A stretch of 64,000 nt of DNA from Diogma glabrata (GCA_963693315.1 OY856186.1:74873475-74937474), one strand, 5' to 3'. Positions 31,554-44,668 are shown, counted from the first letter of the stretch. Numbers and translations: made by a program. The notes: a model not told the origin generated them from the letters alone.

Positions 31554-34500
31554 ATTTTTTTTTTTTTTTTTTTTTTTTGTTTATTAATTAGTTAGACATG
31601 TTTAGCACACTAAATATGAAATATTCATTATTTAGACTCTTTGAATATCCGAAGATACCATGTCAACTATAAAAGAAGGAGATGAGGAAAATGGAAGGAA
31701 TGGGGATATGGGGATAACTATACTAATTTTTTTAAATGATAATGGACATTTTCTTTAAATGCCTGAGGGGAAAATTCATCGGGAAATACAGAGGAAGGCA
31801 TTGAGTTCCACAATTTGGCCACTCTATTAAAATAGTCGTTCTGAAAGGACACGGTTCTGCAACGAGGTATTTGTACAACAAATGGATGGGATGACTCGGC
31901 AGCTCTTGTTTGTCGATTATACTGCGCACATGATGGAAGCATATTTTGAATTTCCTTAGAGGAGAATTTGCTAAAGTTATATTTATAGTAGATTGACAAT
32001 TCAGCCACATTTCTTCTGTGCTGGAGTGAATCAAGCTGATCCATTAGTTCGGTATTACCAATCAACCGTATTGCTTTTCTCTGTACAGAGTCTAGACATT
32101 TTATTGTTGACTGACAAGCACCTCCTCAAACCCGACAGCTTTACTCCATACATGGACGAATAAATGACTTGAAGATTAGCAAAATTTGCTCGGGATTGAA
32201 ATACTTTTTACATCGACTCGAGAATTCTAATTTTTGCATTGCAGATTTAGCGAGGTTGAACACATGTTTATTCCATTTCAGGTTATTTTGAATATCCACT
32301 CCAAGAAGTCTAACTGATTCAACCTCACGCAATCTCCTCATGGCCTATTTTAATAGGGAAATTTTTATGTCGCTCTATTCGTGAAAGACGGCATAGTTTT
32401 GTTTTGGTTGGATTAAATGAAACAAGATTACGATCTCCCCATTCCATTATACGCTCCAGATCTTTGTTGATAGAATCAATTAGCAGCTCTCTATCGGTGG
32501 TAACTGCAGTATGAGATCGAAATTTATGAGATGCATGTGATGCATGCAATGTGCTGTCATCAGCAAAACTATGGATTGGGTGCACTGTGGAAATAAGTAA
32601 GTCATTAATGTATAGAAGAAACAAGGTTGGTGAGAGTGCAGAACCTTGGGAAACCCCAGCATTGGTTGTGAAAATATTGAATGTGATACCATCTAAATTA
32701 ACATAAAATTGGCGACCTGTAAGAAAACTATGAATCCATGAGACAGTAAGATGGTCTATGCCATAAGATTTTAATTTAGCTATGAGATTTTTATGCCACA
32801 CTTTATCAAATGCTTTAGAAATGTCAAGTGAAATACTGAATGTTTCACCATGGTTTTCCAGCGATTTGTTCCAGAGATGGGATACGTAGGCTAACAGATC
32901 ACCTGTTGCATGACTTCTACGAAAACCATACTGTTTATCATCAATAATTCGCGACACCTCCAAATAATCTATTAAATTGTTGTTAACATATTTTTCAAAT
33001 ATTTTAGCTAAAACCGACAGAATTGCAATTGGTCTATAATTGTTAGGATCTATCTTACTGCCTTTCTTTGATATGGGTTGAACGCTGGCCAGCTTCCAAG
33101 AATCGGGAAATATTCCGGTTTTATAAGATAAATAGAAAATTTTTGTTAAAATTGGAGCTAGTTGCCTAGCAAAGTTTTTAAGAATGAGGGGTGGAATACC
33201 GTCGGGGCCAGCAGATTTGTTGATATTGATAGAAAGAAGCATTTTCCGTACAATATTGCACGAAAAATAATTGGTTTCATTTTCGTTACAACTGGGGGAA
33301 TGAGTGTAGGAGAATGGGGAGGTTCAACTATGTTTGAGTTTTGTGCGAAAATACGACCCAAAAGATCCGCCTTCTCTTTCGAGTCGCTCACGGCAATGTC
33401 ATTCAGAACTAAAGTTGAAATAGAGGATCGAGTAAAATTGCTCTGTACTGATTTAACTGCCTGAAAGAAACTACGTGAGCCAGATGGGTGCTCGGCGAAT
33501 TTCTTTGCTTTCTTCTGGATAAACGCTTCTTTGTCCAGGTCTATTTTGAATTTACTAATATTTCTGGCTTTCTTATAGGCGCTATGGGTTTCAGGTGTTT
33601 TATTAGCGTTATACGTCTTAAATGCTTTGCGTTTATTCCTCACTGCTTCATCAACATCCCGCGTGAACCAAGGCTCAGTTTTAGGAGTGATTAATCGATT
33701 TGGAATAAACCGCCGCATTCCGTCTTTTATGATTTCAGACATTCTTATTGCTGACGTGCTAGGATCTTGATCAACACAACAAATAGTTTTCCAAGGTGTT
33801 TCACCATAAAAGCTTCTCAGTCCCTCCCAGTTGGCGCGTTTGTAGTTCCAAACGCGACGAGGATTTGCTTTAATTTGTGTCGGTGATGTAAATTGTACTA
33901 TTGCTGATATTAGTAAATGGTCCGATGTTCCGAGGGGTTGTTCAACTTTTGTCTTCGTAGTATCTGGTTCGTTTGTCAAAAACAAATCCAGCAAATTATT
34001 GTTATGATGTGAATTGTCTGCGATTCTAGTGGGACACCGTATCATTTGCGCCAAACCGTGATAATCTGCGAGTATCAGTTCAGCTTGTCTTCCTACGTCG
34101 TCAGTGCGCGATGAATACTTAAGTCATTCTTTATTATGAATATTAAAGTCTCCAAAAATGGCCAGTCTTGCTTTGGGGTAGTCCGTGGTGATCTTGTCTA
34201 GATTAGCCGATATTTGATCAAAAGAGGGACATCCTAGGGGAGAATTTGGGGATCTGTATAATCCTATTATAAACATAGTTTCATCAACACCTGAGATCTT
34301 CAGTGCTATAGAATTATGGTGCTTAGAGTTCCTACGAGTTGAATTTTTAATTCTCATACATGAAACTGAATCTCGAACAAATACACAGACACCATGCTTG
34401 TTATAAAAGGAATGTTCCAATTCGTAACTAGGTATCCGGTATTTATCGGGATCCAATTTCGATGCTTTGCCACTAACAATTATTTCGGTAAGAAACAATA

Positions 34501-34625
34501 TGTCAGGTTTATTTGTTTCGATGTAATGATGAACCACGTTTAGATGCGAATTGAGACCTCTTATGTTCGTGAAGTCAATGCTACGCTGTTGGTTCACTCT
34601 GCGGCCATTTTGTACTATCTTCAAT
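31554..34625 (-). pseudogene. Second copy of the non-LTR retrotransposon, decayed
   Basis: A minus-strand relative of the ORF at 3353-6217. Pieces in order: endonuclease start (34624-34124: FTNIRGLN, LFLTEIIVSG, GDFNIHNKE), where a TGA follows NKE; endonuclease end and linker (34054 to about 33250: GTSDHLLIS); RT (33242-32325: SAGPDGIPPLIL, LDISKAFDKVWH, SQGSALSP, FADD intact); and C-terminus (32341-31718, ending in FNRVAKLWNSMP), with further stops near 32139. Frameshifts lie near 33250 and 32335. A T run at 31557-31579 is the poly-A tail on minus. It is inserted between RNase H and integrase pieces of the Bel/Pao relic. Confidence 0.9.
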
Positions 34626-34626
34626 A

Positions 34627-34860
34627 ATGGAAGTGCTGGTCAGCATAATAAAAACTCGCAAGAGTGCTGGCCGAGTTCTCACAATCAAAGGCTATATATT
34701 ATTCATTTGTTTATGCACAAAAACGATCCACATTGAATTTGTAAGCGATATGACAGCTCAAGCATGCTTTGCTTGTAGATGTTCTTCACAATATATTATT
34801 TTAGTTAATATAATATTCTATAAAGGTACAAATTTTGTTGGTATAATAAACAAGAAATAA
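34627..34860 (+). pseudogene. Bel/Pao integrase fragment
   Basis: A 77-residue frame with KTRKSAGRVLTIKGYILFIC, LCTKTIHIEFVSDMTAQA and YKGTNFVGI, matching the Bel/Pao integrase core (K.YV..F.C...A.H.E.VSDL.T..F and SDNGTNF.GA); the second catalytic Asp position is changed. It begins right at the 5' end of the minus-strand non-LTR copy, on the same strand as the RT pieces at 29.9-30.8 kb. Confidence 0.8.
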
Positions 34861-34934
34861 CAGAATTATCCGTTTTTTGTCAATTTTTTTCTTTATATAA
34901 AGGCATGATTAGTGCTAATTATTATAAATTAACG

Positions 34935-35000
34935 ACGTCTCTGAATATCCGAAGCTACCATAGCCCAGTCATTTTAGCGATCAACCTCGGAATGAGAGAT
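34935..35000 (-). repeat. 3' UTR fragment of a third non-LTR copy
   Basis: Minus reads GGTAGCTTCGGATATTCAGA, the 3' UTR motif of the element at 6240-6275. The matching ORF end is at 35680-35835, with unrelated sequence between. Confidence 0.7.
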
Positions 35001-35679
35001 AATAAGCTTAATTTTCGTACAAACCTTCATTTTGATGTTTTAAAAGTTGCCTCAAAAGTCTCATAATATCTCGTGTCTGTATCTTAAGTTATTCAAGGTC
35101 AAATGTAACAAAAAACAGTTTTTCGTGATTATCTCGGTTTCTACTGCTCCAATGACGTTAACATATATTATAAAAATTGTAGAGCATAAAATTCGCAACA
35201 AGTTTTTTTTGAAATATTTTCTCATGCGCTCAACCGTTTTTCCGATAGAAGGCAGTGAAGTAGTTTTCTTTTATTTTTGATTCGAAATAAACACAGTTTT
35301 TTTAAATAAAACACTTCATTCCTTTCTGTACGAAGTACACTGGGTAATAATAAAGGTTGATCTCCTTCTAAGCGTCATTTTGATGCCACTATGCCATTTT
35401 TACAATGTACACTTTTCGACACACAACATGCACATTCACAGAAGCTAAACTATTTTAGAAGTCTATGTGACCATCATTTCAATCGATACTTGTAGTTTTT
35501 TAAGTTTTCAAGCCACGCATCACATTATCAAAATCACCTTCTGCAAGTGGTTTCTCACAAATAAAACACAAATCAGCCATAATTTTCAAAATTTTACGTC
35601 CGTCGTTGCTGTGATCGGAAATGAGAATAAACAACAATTATTAAAAGTTCAAGGTTATATTCACGGTTGACCTTGCATT
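35001..35679. other. Sequence between two pieces of the third non-LTR copy
   Basis: No gene recognised. It looks repetitive (CTCAACCGTTTTTCCGATAG and similar), probably an insertion that split the 3' end of the third non-LTR copy. Confidence 0.35.
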
Positions 35680-35835
35680 ACATAAGGCATTCCAAAGATG
35701 AGAGACTCTGTTGAAAAAGTCATGTTGAAAAGCAACAGTTCTGCACCTTTTTATATGAACCGTAAAAGGTTGGGCTACAGTATTTGCTCTGGAGCTACGC
35801 GATCGGTTTGCTAGTTCAGGTAAAATTGATTTAAT
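35680..35835 (-). pseudogene. C-terminal ORF fragment of the third non-LTR copy
   Basis: Minus reads CRTVAFQHDFFNRVSHLWNA, almost identical to residues near 905-925 of the intact ORF at 3353-6217. Upstream only traces remain. A 5'-truncated copy is the usual outcome of non-LTR insertion. Confidence 0.8.
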
Positions 35836-37284
35836 AATTTTAAATTAAAAAATTAATTAATTAATTTTTTTTTAATAACAATTATCTGGAACTAACCATT
35901 TTAATTTTCTTTTGCAGAATCCAGTTAATTTAAATTTATCATAATTAACATGATAAACGTAAAAATAATTATCAAAATCACTTGCAATTATTCGTTTTCA
36001 TAGTTGATGAAACACGTGATCTACACAGGTAAGTCGAAATTTTAATTTGAGCAATTATGATTTTTCTTGGCATTTAATTAGTATGAACAAATTAAAAAAT
36101 AAAACTTTGTAACGACGGGTCTATTTCGAGGTTTACTCTAAAACAAAAATATTCATAACTTAAGAAATTCTTAAATGATTTGCTATTTTATTTTGGTTTC
36201 GCCCTTTAAATTAAGAAAGCCCCATGTTAGCATACATAAAAACGTTATTTTAACATTTTTTCAGTTAATTGTTTTGTTGCGTAGCTTAATGTTAATTAAT
36301 AATACATGTTCCTGTCTACATAAACAGTAAAATTTTGCTGGTATGTAATGTTTAGTCATATTATTATTTGTAGATATAATACGGTTGTTTAATTTATAAA
36401 AGGTAGAATGGTTGTCTGTAGTTATAGAGGGGAATATTTTCGTTGTGTAGGATTGTTTATTGAAGTGATATATGGAAACGGTTTGACTTGCATTTTATAT
36501 TCAGATGAATATGGGAAAATTTTAGATTTGTGAGCGATGAAAAAGATAATCAAAAATAACAAGGAATCAAACTCTATAAGTGATCAAATGTTCGATCGTG
36601 GGCAGATTATGTAAAATTTTAATCAACGTTTCGTCCCACTAATGTTTTAATGTGGTCTGAAAAAGTAATTATTGTTAAAGATTAAACTATAAATTGTGGA
36701 AATTTTTGTAATTTTGTGGTTATAAAAAAATATATGTATTGACAAATAATTACGAGGAAAATTAAAATTATTTTATTCGATATATATTGGATGAGTTTGT
36801 ATCACCTCAAAGATAGGAGCATTATTTCAAGATACTTTTAATATAACAGAAAGGTAAAGTTCGGAAGGTAAAAAGTTTAATGGTGTTAGTTGATTTTATT
36901 GTGAATCCACATCCTCTTTAAAGGTATTTAATACTGGATATAAACGCATGGCTATATCCCATGGAATTAGGAGATAAATTTTGTTTGGTATTAGCTACCT
37001 CATTGCACGAACATGGGAAAGTATATAGAATTGAAGCTCAAAATACGGCTTGCCATCATATATCTGCTATTGTTTATATAGTGGACTGTTGATAGAATTA
37101 AATTGAGGTGCTATCAATTTACATGGATTGAAAGTGTATTATCAGAAATGCTATACTCAAATAAGCTTGCATTTCATTAATGATTTAAATTATATATTTT
37201 TGTGTTATTACTTCACCACAATTTTAAATTGTGTGAAGTAATGCAATCTTTAGAGAAAAAAAGTCTTACATACCCCAAATTTTG
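35836..37284. other. AT-rich intergenic DNA
   Basis: No gene or repeat recognised. Confidence 0.4.
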
Positions 37285-37660
37285 TTATTTCTTTTGTTTT
37301 GGACCATCCTCTATCTAAATAGCCAAAAAAAATTTTGGTGTACTTCTTTGTGTGGGTGGGTGTGTGGGTGACCTTTCTGCATAGGATCTTGATGAAACTT
37401 TGGCAAATGATACAGGTTCACTTGAAAATGGTAGATATGGATTTATTTGAAATTTGGACAAAATGGCGGGGGTCTCACGAACACCTCTAAGTTTAATTCT
37501 TCAATAACTTCTAACTCCGGCTTATGATCTAATGGAAACTTCGTAAATAAGGTTTTAGTACTGTTTCCAATATTTCTGCATACCAACTTCCGGTTTGTCA
37601 CTTTCGGTTAAAAAGTTTTTTTTTCAGGTGTTTATCCCTACTGTATCCTACAATTACCGA
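37285..37660 (+). repeat. Dispersed repeat family D, copy 1
   Basis: Shares in order with 48960-49300: GTGGGTGGG, a CTTGATGAAA-like block, GTTTACTTGAAAATGG, AAAATGG..GGGGTCTC.CGAACACCT, TCTTCAATAACTTCTA, ACCAACTTCCGGTTTGTCA and GTGTTTATCCCTACT. Non-coding. Confidence 0.8.
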
Positions 37661-37775
37661 TCGATTGTCATGACACGTTGGTAAAAGCTTTCAAGTAACA
37701 TGAGAAAGATTTAATCAGCTTTAAGAGTACATTGGAGTACAACAGGTGGTTTGAAAAGGTTTCAATTAAAGTGAG

Positions 37776-39880
37776 TAGATAACACTAGTTTACAAGAAAA
37801 ATCTCCCGAAATAAAACCCAACTTTCTTATAGATTTGGACCTCTTGAACACGAATATCATATTCATTTTTTTTGGCTAGCTCTTGTTTTTGAGATATTCA
37901 CGAAAAACCAAATTTTGTGGTGATCAAAAATGTTGTTTCGGTTTTTGGGTCTCATATTTTACAAAACAAACAAATTAAATATACTAATAAAACAAATGCA
38001 TAGTAAATATGCCAACAAACGTTTTGAGTTATATTTTGTAAAAGTCCGTTAAGGATTCTGGAAGTTACAGTCGAAAAAAGTTGAAAAAATACGAAAAATT
38101 CACTTTTTTTTTAAATTTTTCCATTTTCAACACCATAAATTTTGAACAAATAAAGACACTTGGAGCTTATAGTAACTTTAATTTTCTTTCTTTTAAGCTA
38201 AAAGATACGAATATTGGTGCAGTTTGCACCAAGTTATTCAAGTTTTCCCAAAAAAAGTCAGAACTCAAAATTTGGAAAAAATAGCTTTTTACTTAATTTA
38301 TTGTGCCATAAATAATAATCTTAAATGTTCAGTCCTTCTCAGTAAAGAATTATTTTAAAATTTTAAAGTATAATTTCCATTTTTGTTTTCGAAGTTGGGA
38401 ATTGGATCGATATGAGACGTATATAGAAAAATATAAACAAAAGATAATGAATTGTGAGGAGAGGCAAAACATCATAACATCAGAACTATTTAAGTTAGTT
38501 CAAGCACCATAAAGTTAAGCCCCTATTTATGTCTATTAATACCTGTAAGGTTTGTTTCTTTTCTGTTTTTGGTTTTTTGATAATGTAAATTTTTTTCTAT
38601 CACCGCCCACCTTGTGTTACTCTTTACGTTTATGATCATTTTAAGTTTAATTTAAGAAAGCAATTACTTCTCCTTTTTAATAGTTTTTCGGTTTTGCCAA
38701 CTTTTGTTTAATTAGTTTAATTTCTTTTTAAGTTGATAGTTGTCGTATGAGTAGTTGCAAATTTAATCTCTCTGAGGATAAATTTAATTCCAAACATTCA
38801 AGTGAAAATATTGATTAAAAACGAAAAAATATTACAAATATAAATTTTTAATAGTGTATTGTTTTTAAAAATCAATAAATCAATAGTGATAGACAGCTAT
38901 AAGGAAAGGAACATAAATTGTTAGTAAAGTGTAACGTCAAGTTTATTTAAATGGCGTCGTCAAGAAGTTTCAAGTATAAAAATAGCCCAAATTCATTTTG
39001 TTTTATTTGTTACTTCCATATTATGTTACTTCCATAACACATACTGCTAAAAGAATCACCCCATTTATATAAGAACTGTCTATCTTCATTACTAACTGAT
39101 ATTTTCCAACTCCTAAAATAAATCCGAGGTGGGAGGAGCTAGATCATGTCAAAAAACTTCACAAAAAAATCTCAATTTCGAGAAAAACCATATAAAAATA
39201 AAAAACATCTTTTGTCCAAAAAAGACATTTCATAATCAACAAACTGATATTTTCCAACTATTAAAATAATTCCGAAGTAGGAGGAGCTAGATCTAATACG
39301 AAAACAACCTATATTTATATATAATGTTGCAGAGTTGAAATTATTCTTATAGTTAAATTTTTTTTCCAAATTTTGAGTTTTGACTTTCTTTGGGAAAACT
39401 TGAATAACTTGGTGCAAGCTGCACCAATATTCGTATCTTTACCTTAAAAGAAAGAAAATTAAAGCTACTATAGGCTCCAAGAAATTAAAAAAAATTAGTG
39501 TCTTTATTTGTTCAAAATTTATGGTGTTGAAAATCGAAAAATTTAAAAAAAACGTGAATTTTTCGTATTTTTTCAACTTTTTTCGACTGTAACTTCCAGA
39601 ATCCTTAACGGATTTTTACAAAATATAACTCAAAATATTTGTTGGTATATTTACTATGCATTTATGCATTTGTTTTATTAATATATTTAATTTGTTTATT
39701 TTGTAAAATATGAGATCCAAAAACCGAAACAATATTTTTGATCACCGAAAAAATTGGTTTTTCGTGAATATCTCAAAAACAAGAGCTAGCCAAAAAAAAT
39801 GAATATGATAAATCCATAAGAAAAGTTGAGTTTTATTCAGGGAGACAAAAAAAGTTCAAAATTTGTAAACTAGTGTAATT
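37776..39880. repeat. Long inverted repeat, arms about 500 bp, spacer about 1.06 kb
   Basis: 37776-38290 and 39352-39880 are reverse complements over their length: GGCTAGCTCTTGTTTTTGAG, ATGCATAGTAAATAT, GGATTCTGGAAGTTACAGTC, TTATTTGTTCAAAATTTATG and TTGCACCAAGTTATTCAAG have inverted partners in order. Identity is high but imperfect. There is no transposase; small frames in the arms are incidental. It may be a foldback element or an inverted duplication. Confidence 0.85.
39096..39293 (+). repeat. Direct repeat, 52 bp, spacing 145 bp
   Basis: ACTGATATTTTCCAACT..TAAAATAA.TCCGA.GT.GGAGGAGCTAGATC occurs at 39096-39148 and 39241-39293, within the spacer of the long inverted repeat. Confidence 0.85.
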
Positions 39881-39894
39881 ATCATCTTTTGGAA

Positions 39895-40370
39895 CATACT
39901 AATTAAAGTGGCGGGGGTTCTACCATACAACTGCTGACTTCACACTTTGCTTTTAAAGTTTGTTGGGAGCATACAGACTTCATTCATTAATCAATTTTAA
40001 TGACACTTTGCAAAAAGATGGAGACGTAAATGACAAAGTATTGATCAGTTTTTGGATAATATTGGGATAAGTGGTGGGGGCCTCCCGAACACCTATTTAT
40101 TGTTTCAATGTTTGTTGGGAGCATACAACATTCGTTCGTGAATGAATTTTGATGACACAAAAGATGCAAATATATTTGACAAGGAACTGATTATATTTTT
40201 AGCGATAGTGAATAAAGTGGTAGGGGGTCCTCCGAGCACCTGTTTTGCATCTGTATATGATAATCGAATTGGATGAAACTTGGTACATAAACATTTAGTA
40301 TAGTTCAAACTACATCCCATTTTCCGGTTTGTCACTTCCGGTAAAATTTTTTTTTTACTATTTCTCGTAC
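39895..40370 (+). repeat. Dispersed repeat family D, tandem partial copies
   Basis: Three diverged units, each opening AAGTGG.GGGGG (39907, about 40070, about 40218). The first two share TTTGTTGGGAGCATACA.. and AAT.AATTTT.ATGACAC. The last ends with TTTTCCGGTTTGTCACTTCC, as in copies 1 and 6 of the family. Confidence 0.75.
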
Positions 40371-41009
40371 AACAGAATTTATGTTTGTTGGGATACTACT
40401 GCTTTCCTTAATATTTTTATTATTAGAACTACGCGAAATCTATAACATTGGTTAGCTTTTAATTAAAGTATTTGATGGATATTGGCTCATTATATATCCA
40501 GAACTCTATGTTTCCAGAGGTGTGGTGAAGCCAGCCTATACATCAGCGTCGCAATATTTTTTTTATAAAATAAAAATTTTCGTTTATCTAAATCCTAATT
40601 TCTATAAGTTAAATTTTACTTAAATCAAGATTGTGCATTGCAGAGTTGTTTTTTTGCATTATTTGAAAGTGAATAGGAGATTTGCCAATAAACATTCACA
40701 GTACAGATTCAGTATTTCATTATTGTTTTCTGTTACAACGTTCAAGAATTTTCAACTTATTTTAAAATGCATTGTTAGCACCCCAACAATCAACTTGCAT
40801 GAAAAATGAAAATTTGCCAAATCGGATGTAGTTTTGAAATTAAATTTCTATTACGGCTGTACCGTTTTCATCAAACTATTTTGTTTGATAATAAGTTAAT
40901 CTTTAGCCCAAAAATTATTTAATTGCAATTAATTCTAAAATTAAAATATCAAAAACTTTTTAAATAAAACAATCAGTGTGTATTTCATACTCAAAAGATT
41001 GTTCGACGT
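40371..41009. other. AT-rich intergenic DNA
   Basis: No gene or clear repeat. Confidence 0.4.
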
Positions 41010-41230
41010 TGCGTACTAGGGTATACAGAGTCATTTCCATAGATTAACATTCATTATACCCATGCAATGCTTTTAACAGTTTGTATGGATCAATCCTTTG
41101 ATGAAAATAAACGTTAATCAGTCTTTCCAGTGTTTTAAGAAGGAAATGAGGTAAACTGATGGGCCTTGGGTTGTTGGAGTGCCATTGAAAGGTTTTTCGT
41201 GCCTTAAAAACACAAACTACTTTGACTTTG
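41010..41230 (-). pseudogene. Non-LTR RT fragment (LOA/R1-like)
   Basis: Minus reads NNPRPISLPHFLLKTLERLI, the RT block usually seen as (Y/F)RPISLTSFLLKTLE. Further traces of the preceding IPKPGK-type block are degraded. It resembles the RT at 61.3 kb (RPISLTSFMLKTMEKV) rather than the family at 3353. Isolated and short. Confidence 0.65.
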
Positions 41231-42840
41231 GTCCACTACACAGGCATAAGAGACATCTCAACGCCAACCGTAAAGAATCGGGTTGCTCCAGCTTTGATTT
41301 TTTAAGAAGCTCTAAAGTTTTCTGCAGTTCAACTTTGAACTTTGGACTCTATCACTAGCTCTAAGAAGGCATGTCATTGACCGCAATTACTATGATTTAA
41401 CCAGTTCTTGGGAAAAGTGTGTTTTCATTAATAATTGGATAGTTTTCATACTAAAAATAGTGCAAATATTATTCGATTTAAACAAACAGCCTTGTATTAT
41501 TGGATTCACTGCAAGGATTTTCTGAACCTAGAAACTGCCGCTAATTCATCAATAATTTCACAAAAGAGCCTCAAAGATTTCCTCTTGGCCATTCGTAACT
41601 TTTTTTCCCATAGTCTCTGAGATCACTATTATAAAAAACCCATTTCTTGTTGCTCCATCATACGCTTATCAAGCCGCTTAGATATACTTGGCTTGCGGTG
41701 ACGGTTTCTTAATTTTGTAAAACAACATAATCTTTTCTTAAGAAACGATCTAAGACATGCCAATTAAGTCATCCTCATATATTACCATTTATACGTATTT
41801 CAATTGAGTTTTTTTTTGCAAAACCATAAGTCACCTCTCATCTATCATGCATAACGATCCCTCATCAATAGTAAACAAAAAAAATTACAAAACTTTAAAT
41901 AGCAAGAGGTAAATAGATAAGAATCATAATGTGAATAATAAATTTATGAAATTTTCATACAAAATCAAAAAAAAATTCTCACTTTTGCGAAAAATTGACG
42001 ATAAATGTACAGAAGGACGTATTCAATTAAGTTATTACAATCGACCATTCTTGATTAAACTGATCAAAATCTGATAACATAAAATGTCAACAATAATGTT
42101 TGTTATTTTATTATCTCTATCATAAGAATACAACTTAATCAAGTTTAAATGTAAAAATTTATTTTACGCTAACTCCTGGTAATGTAATGTTTTTTAATAT
42201 TGCTCAAATATACGACTTACCAAGTAGTTCCATTAAAATAACATCTTTTATTAGCATTTAAAAGGACTGGAATTTATTGGATTAGTTTTCCAATAGTACA
42301 TAAAGAAAGTAAGAGATTGCAAAGACAAGGCTCAAAAAAGGTTTTCTTGGTTATGTTGTTTAAAATCTAACATCACATATATCGTACTACAACGATTTAG
42401 AAGAGACACAATTAAAGAAATTAATAGAAAAATTGATTGTAATAGAATGGAAAAAAAAGTTTGAGTGTGGGCAGTTTGAATCATTCACAAATTAAATTGA
42501 ATGATATAGCGAATATCCAATTATTATGTTTTCCTTACTTACAAAACCAAATAGCCAGTCACACACCTGTGGTGAATTATGTTTAAACCATTTATTTCCT
42601 AGGTCCCACAACACCAACTTTTTTTTAAATAGAGATGGATAACTAAATAATAAATCCCACGACACAAATAAAATATGACTAAGACTAATATTAGAGAGAA
42701 AATAATAATAAAAATAGAGGCAAAAACCAAATTTGGTTTAAATATTTGAAGGATCAAAAATAAAATGAGGTTGCCAAAAATCCAGCTAACGGCTTATTCC
42801 TTGTTGTTGTGATGCGCTGTCTCTTTCAACGATTAAAGTT
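41231..42840. other. AT-rich intergenic DNA
   Basis: Nothing recognised apart from A/T runs. The first 200 bp may belong to the RT relic at 41010-41230. Confidence 0.35.
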
Positions 42841-42842
42841 CA

Positions 42843-43025
42843 TCAAAAAGAGTTATATGAAAACTCATTTCTTCGAGCAAGGAATGGCGTGTAATCATTA
42901 AGGAATATTCCATAGCTAAGATTGAGGGTGCTTCCGTTGTCTGAATCAAGTTCATCTGCCAGCATCTCTAAGATATAATCTTGGTAAGTGATACTTACAC
43001 TGCTATTGTCAGTGATATGTATCAT
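42843..43025 (-). other. Short protein-like ORF of unknown nature
   Basis: 60 codons from ATG to stop with mixed, non-repetitive composition (ITYQDYILEMLADELDSDNG region). It is less biased than chance frames in this AT-rich DNA. No family recognised, no partner exon seen. It may be chance. Confidence 0.15.
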
Positions 43026-44129
43026 CTCCCGTTAACTTATATGTCAATAGCAGATAGTAGAATAAACGCGGGCTTGTCACATTCGTAGATCAAAAATTAA
43101 CAAAGCAATTTACAAGATGACAAAACTATCCTATCCTATCATAAAATTAAAATGTAACTTGAAGTTGGTAATAATCTCCAACCGTCCAACAATTTTGTTA
43201 CTAATTTTGTAATTATATTTTTTATGACAATTTTTTCAGTTTTTTCAGTTCATCTCAATGGCTATAGAAGCCCAAGACAAAGAAGATCATGGCTATAGAG
43301 GCTATCTAATGGCATGCTCGTCTTGACTTTTGAAAACTTGTATTTCAAGACAATGCAAAGATTATCAGACGATAAAGACGATTATCTTGTAAACAAAACA
43401 CCACAAAATAAAAAAGCTTCTGAACAAACCCTTGAAAGTTTGTAGAGTACCAGATTCAACATATGCAGAGCTAGAGTGAAGCTAAACTTCTCTTCAATAT
43501 GATATTTTTAAAAACAAAGGAAAGTGTCTTTTAAAAACGAGTGATGTAAACCGGTTCTTAGAACCAAACCAAAAAACCCCAAATATAATGAACCAAACCC
43601 AAACCTGAACTAAAACCACTTAAAAAACGAATTGATTGAATTAAACCAAAACCAGTGATTTAAAAACAGTTGAATCATACCATAAACCGATGTGTTTTAA
43701 AAAAAAGCTTAATGTTATGTCTGGACGTCGATCAGACGTATTTTTATGAATTAGGGAATAATTACAGTTAGTAAACACAGTAGGACTACAAAAACACTTA
43801 CAGTTTGGTTAATATATCAATATCTGTATTATTTGCAAAACCGGTTGACAGCAACTTGGCATTAGCAAGCCCATTACTTAACAATGTTGTTGATTTTATT
43901 GGTTAGGAGTACTTTGATAATGATAATGTGGCATTCGTTTACAGATATGTGATTAATTTTTAATGCAACGAGATGTAATCAACAACAGATATCATAATCA
44001 GGAACATTCAAGGAGACCCGTGCCTTGAGGTTGAAATTTCAACTAGTCTCAGTCTATGAGTTCGAATATGTCTCCTCAGGACTCAAACAAGCAAAATCAA
44101 TTATTAGAAACTGATGTTACTGAAGTTTC
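43026..44129. other. Intergenic DNA with AACCAAACC-rich stretch
   Basis: 43550-43695 is purine-rich with irregular ACCAAACC/AACC motifs, a low-complexity stretch and not a regular satellite. No gene seen. Confidence 0.4.
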
Positions 44130-44345
44130 AAATAAACAGGTGCTCATGAGGTCCCCCACCACTTATCCCAATATCGTCCAAAAAATGTCTAGTTTTTTGT
44201 TATTTAAATCTCTATATTTTGTCAACGTGTCATAAAAATGATTAAGCGAAGTCTGTATGCTGGCAACAAACTTAAAAACAAAGTGTTAACATTCAGCACT
44301 TGTATGGTGACAGCCCGCTACTTTGATCAATGTTTTCCAAAAGTT
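44130..44345 (-). repeat. Dispersed repeat family D, minus copy
   Basis: Minus matches 39940-40100: ACTTTG..TTTAAGTTTGTTG, CATACAGACTTC, TGACAC, GGATAATATTGGGATAAGTGG, then TGGGGG and CACCTG. Confidence 0.7.
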
Positions 44346-44668
44346 GATCATTATTTTCTCATATCATTCCCATTTAAAATTATAGCTACAAATTTTAAAC
44401 AGTTTAGATCTCAGTTTAGATATCAGGCAAATTTAACAACTCTCAGTTCAACAAAAAATAATACAAATGTTGGACACATTTCACTGGTTTAGTCAAACAG
44501 AGAATGCAAACGACCAACAAAACGTTGGCAATAAATACTTAAATATACTATATAATATTACTTGGTTTACAAACCACTGTTCACGAAGATTTTCAATCTT
44601 TATCTGCAGAACTAGTTGGTACGCAAATCTGTTTTCCTGAAAAAAATTTCAGCAAAAATATACCAACT

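Noticed and set aside
43550..43695. AACCAAACC-rich stretch, possible telomere-like repeat
   Set aside because: The motifs are irregular in spacing and sequence and do not form the TTAGG insect telomere repeat.
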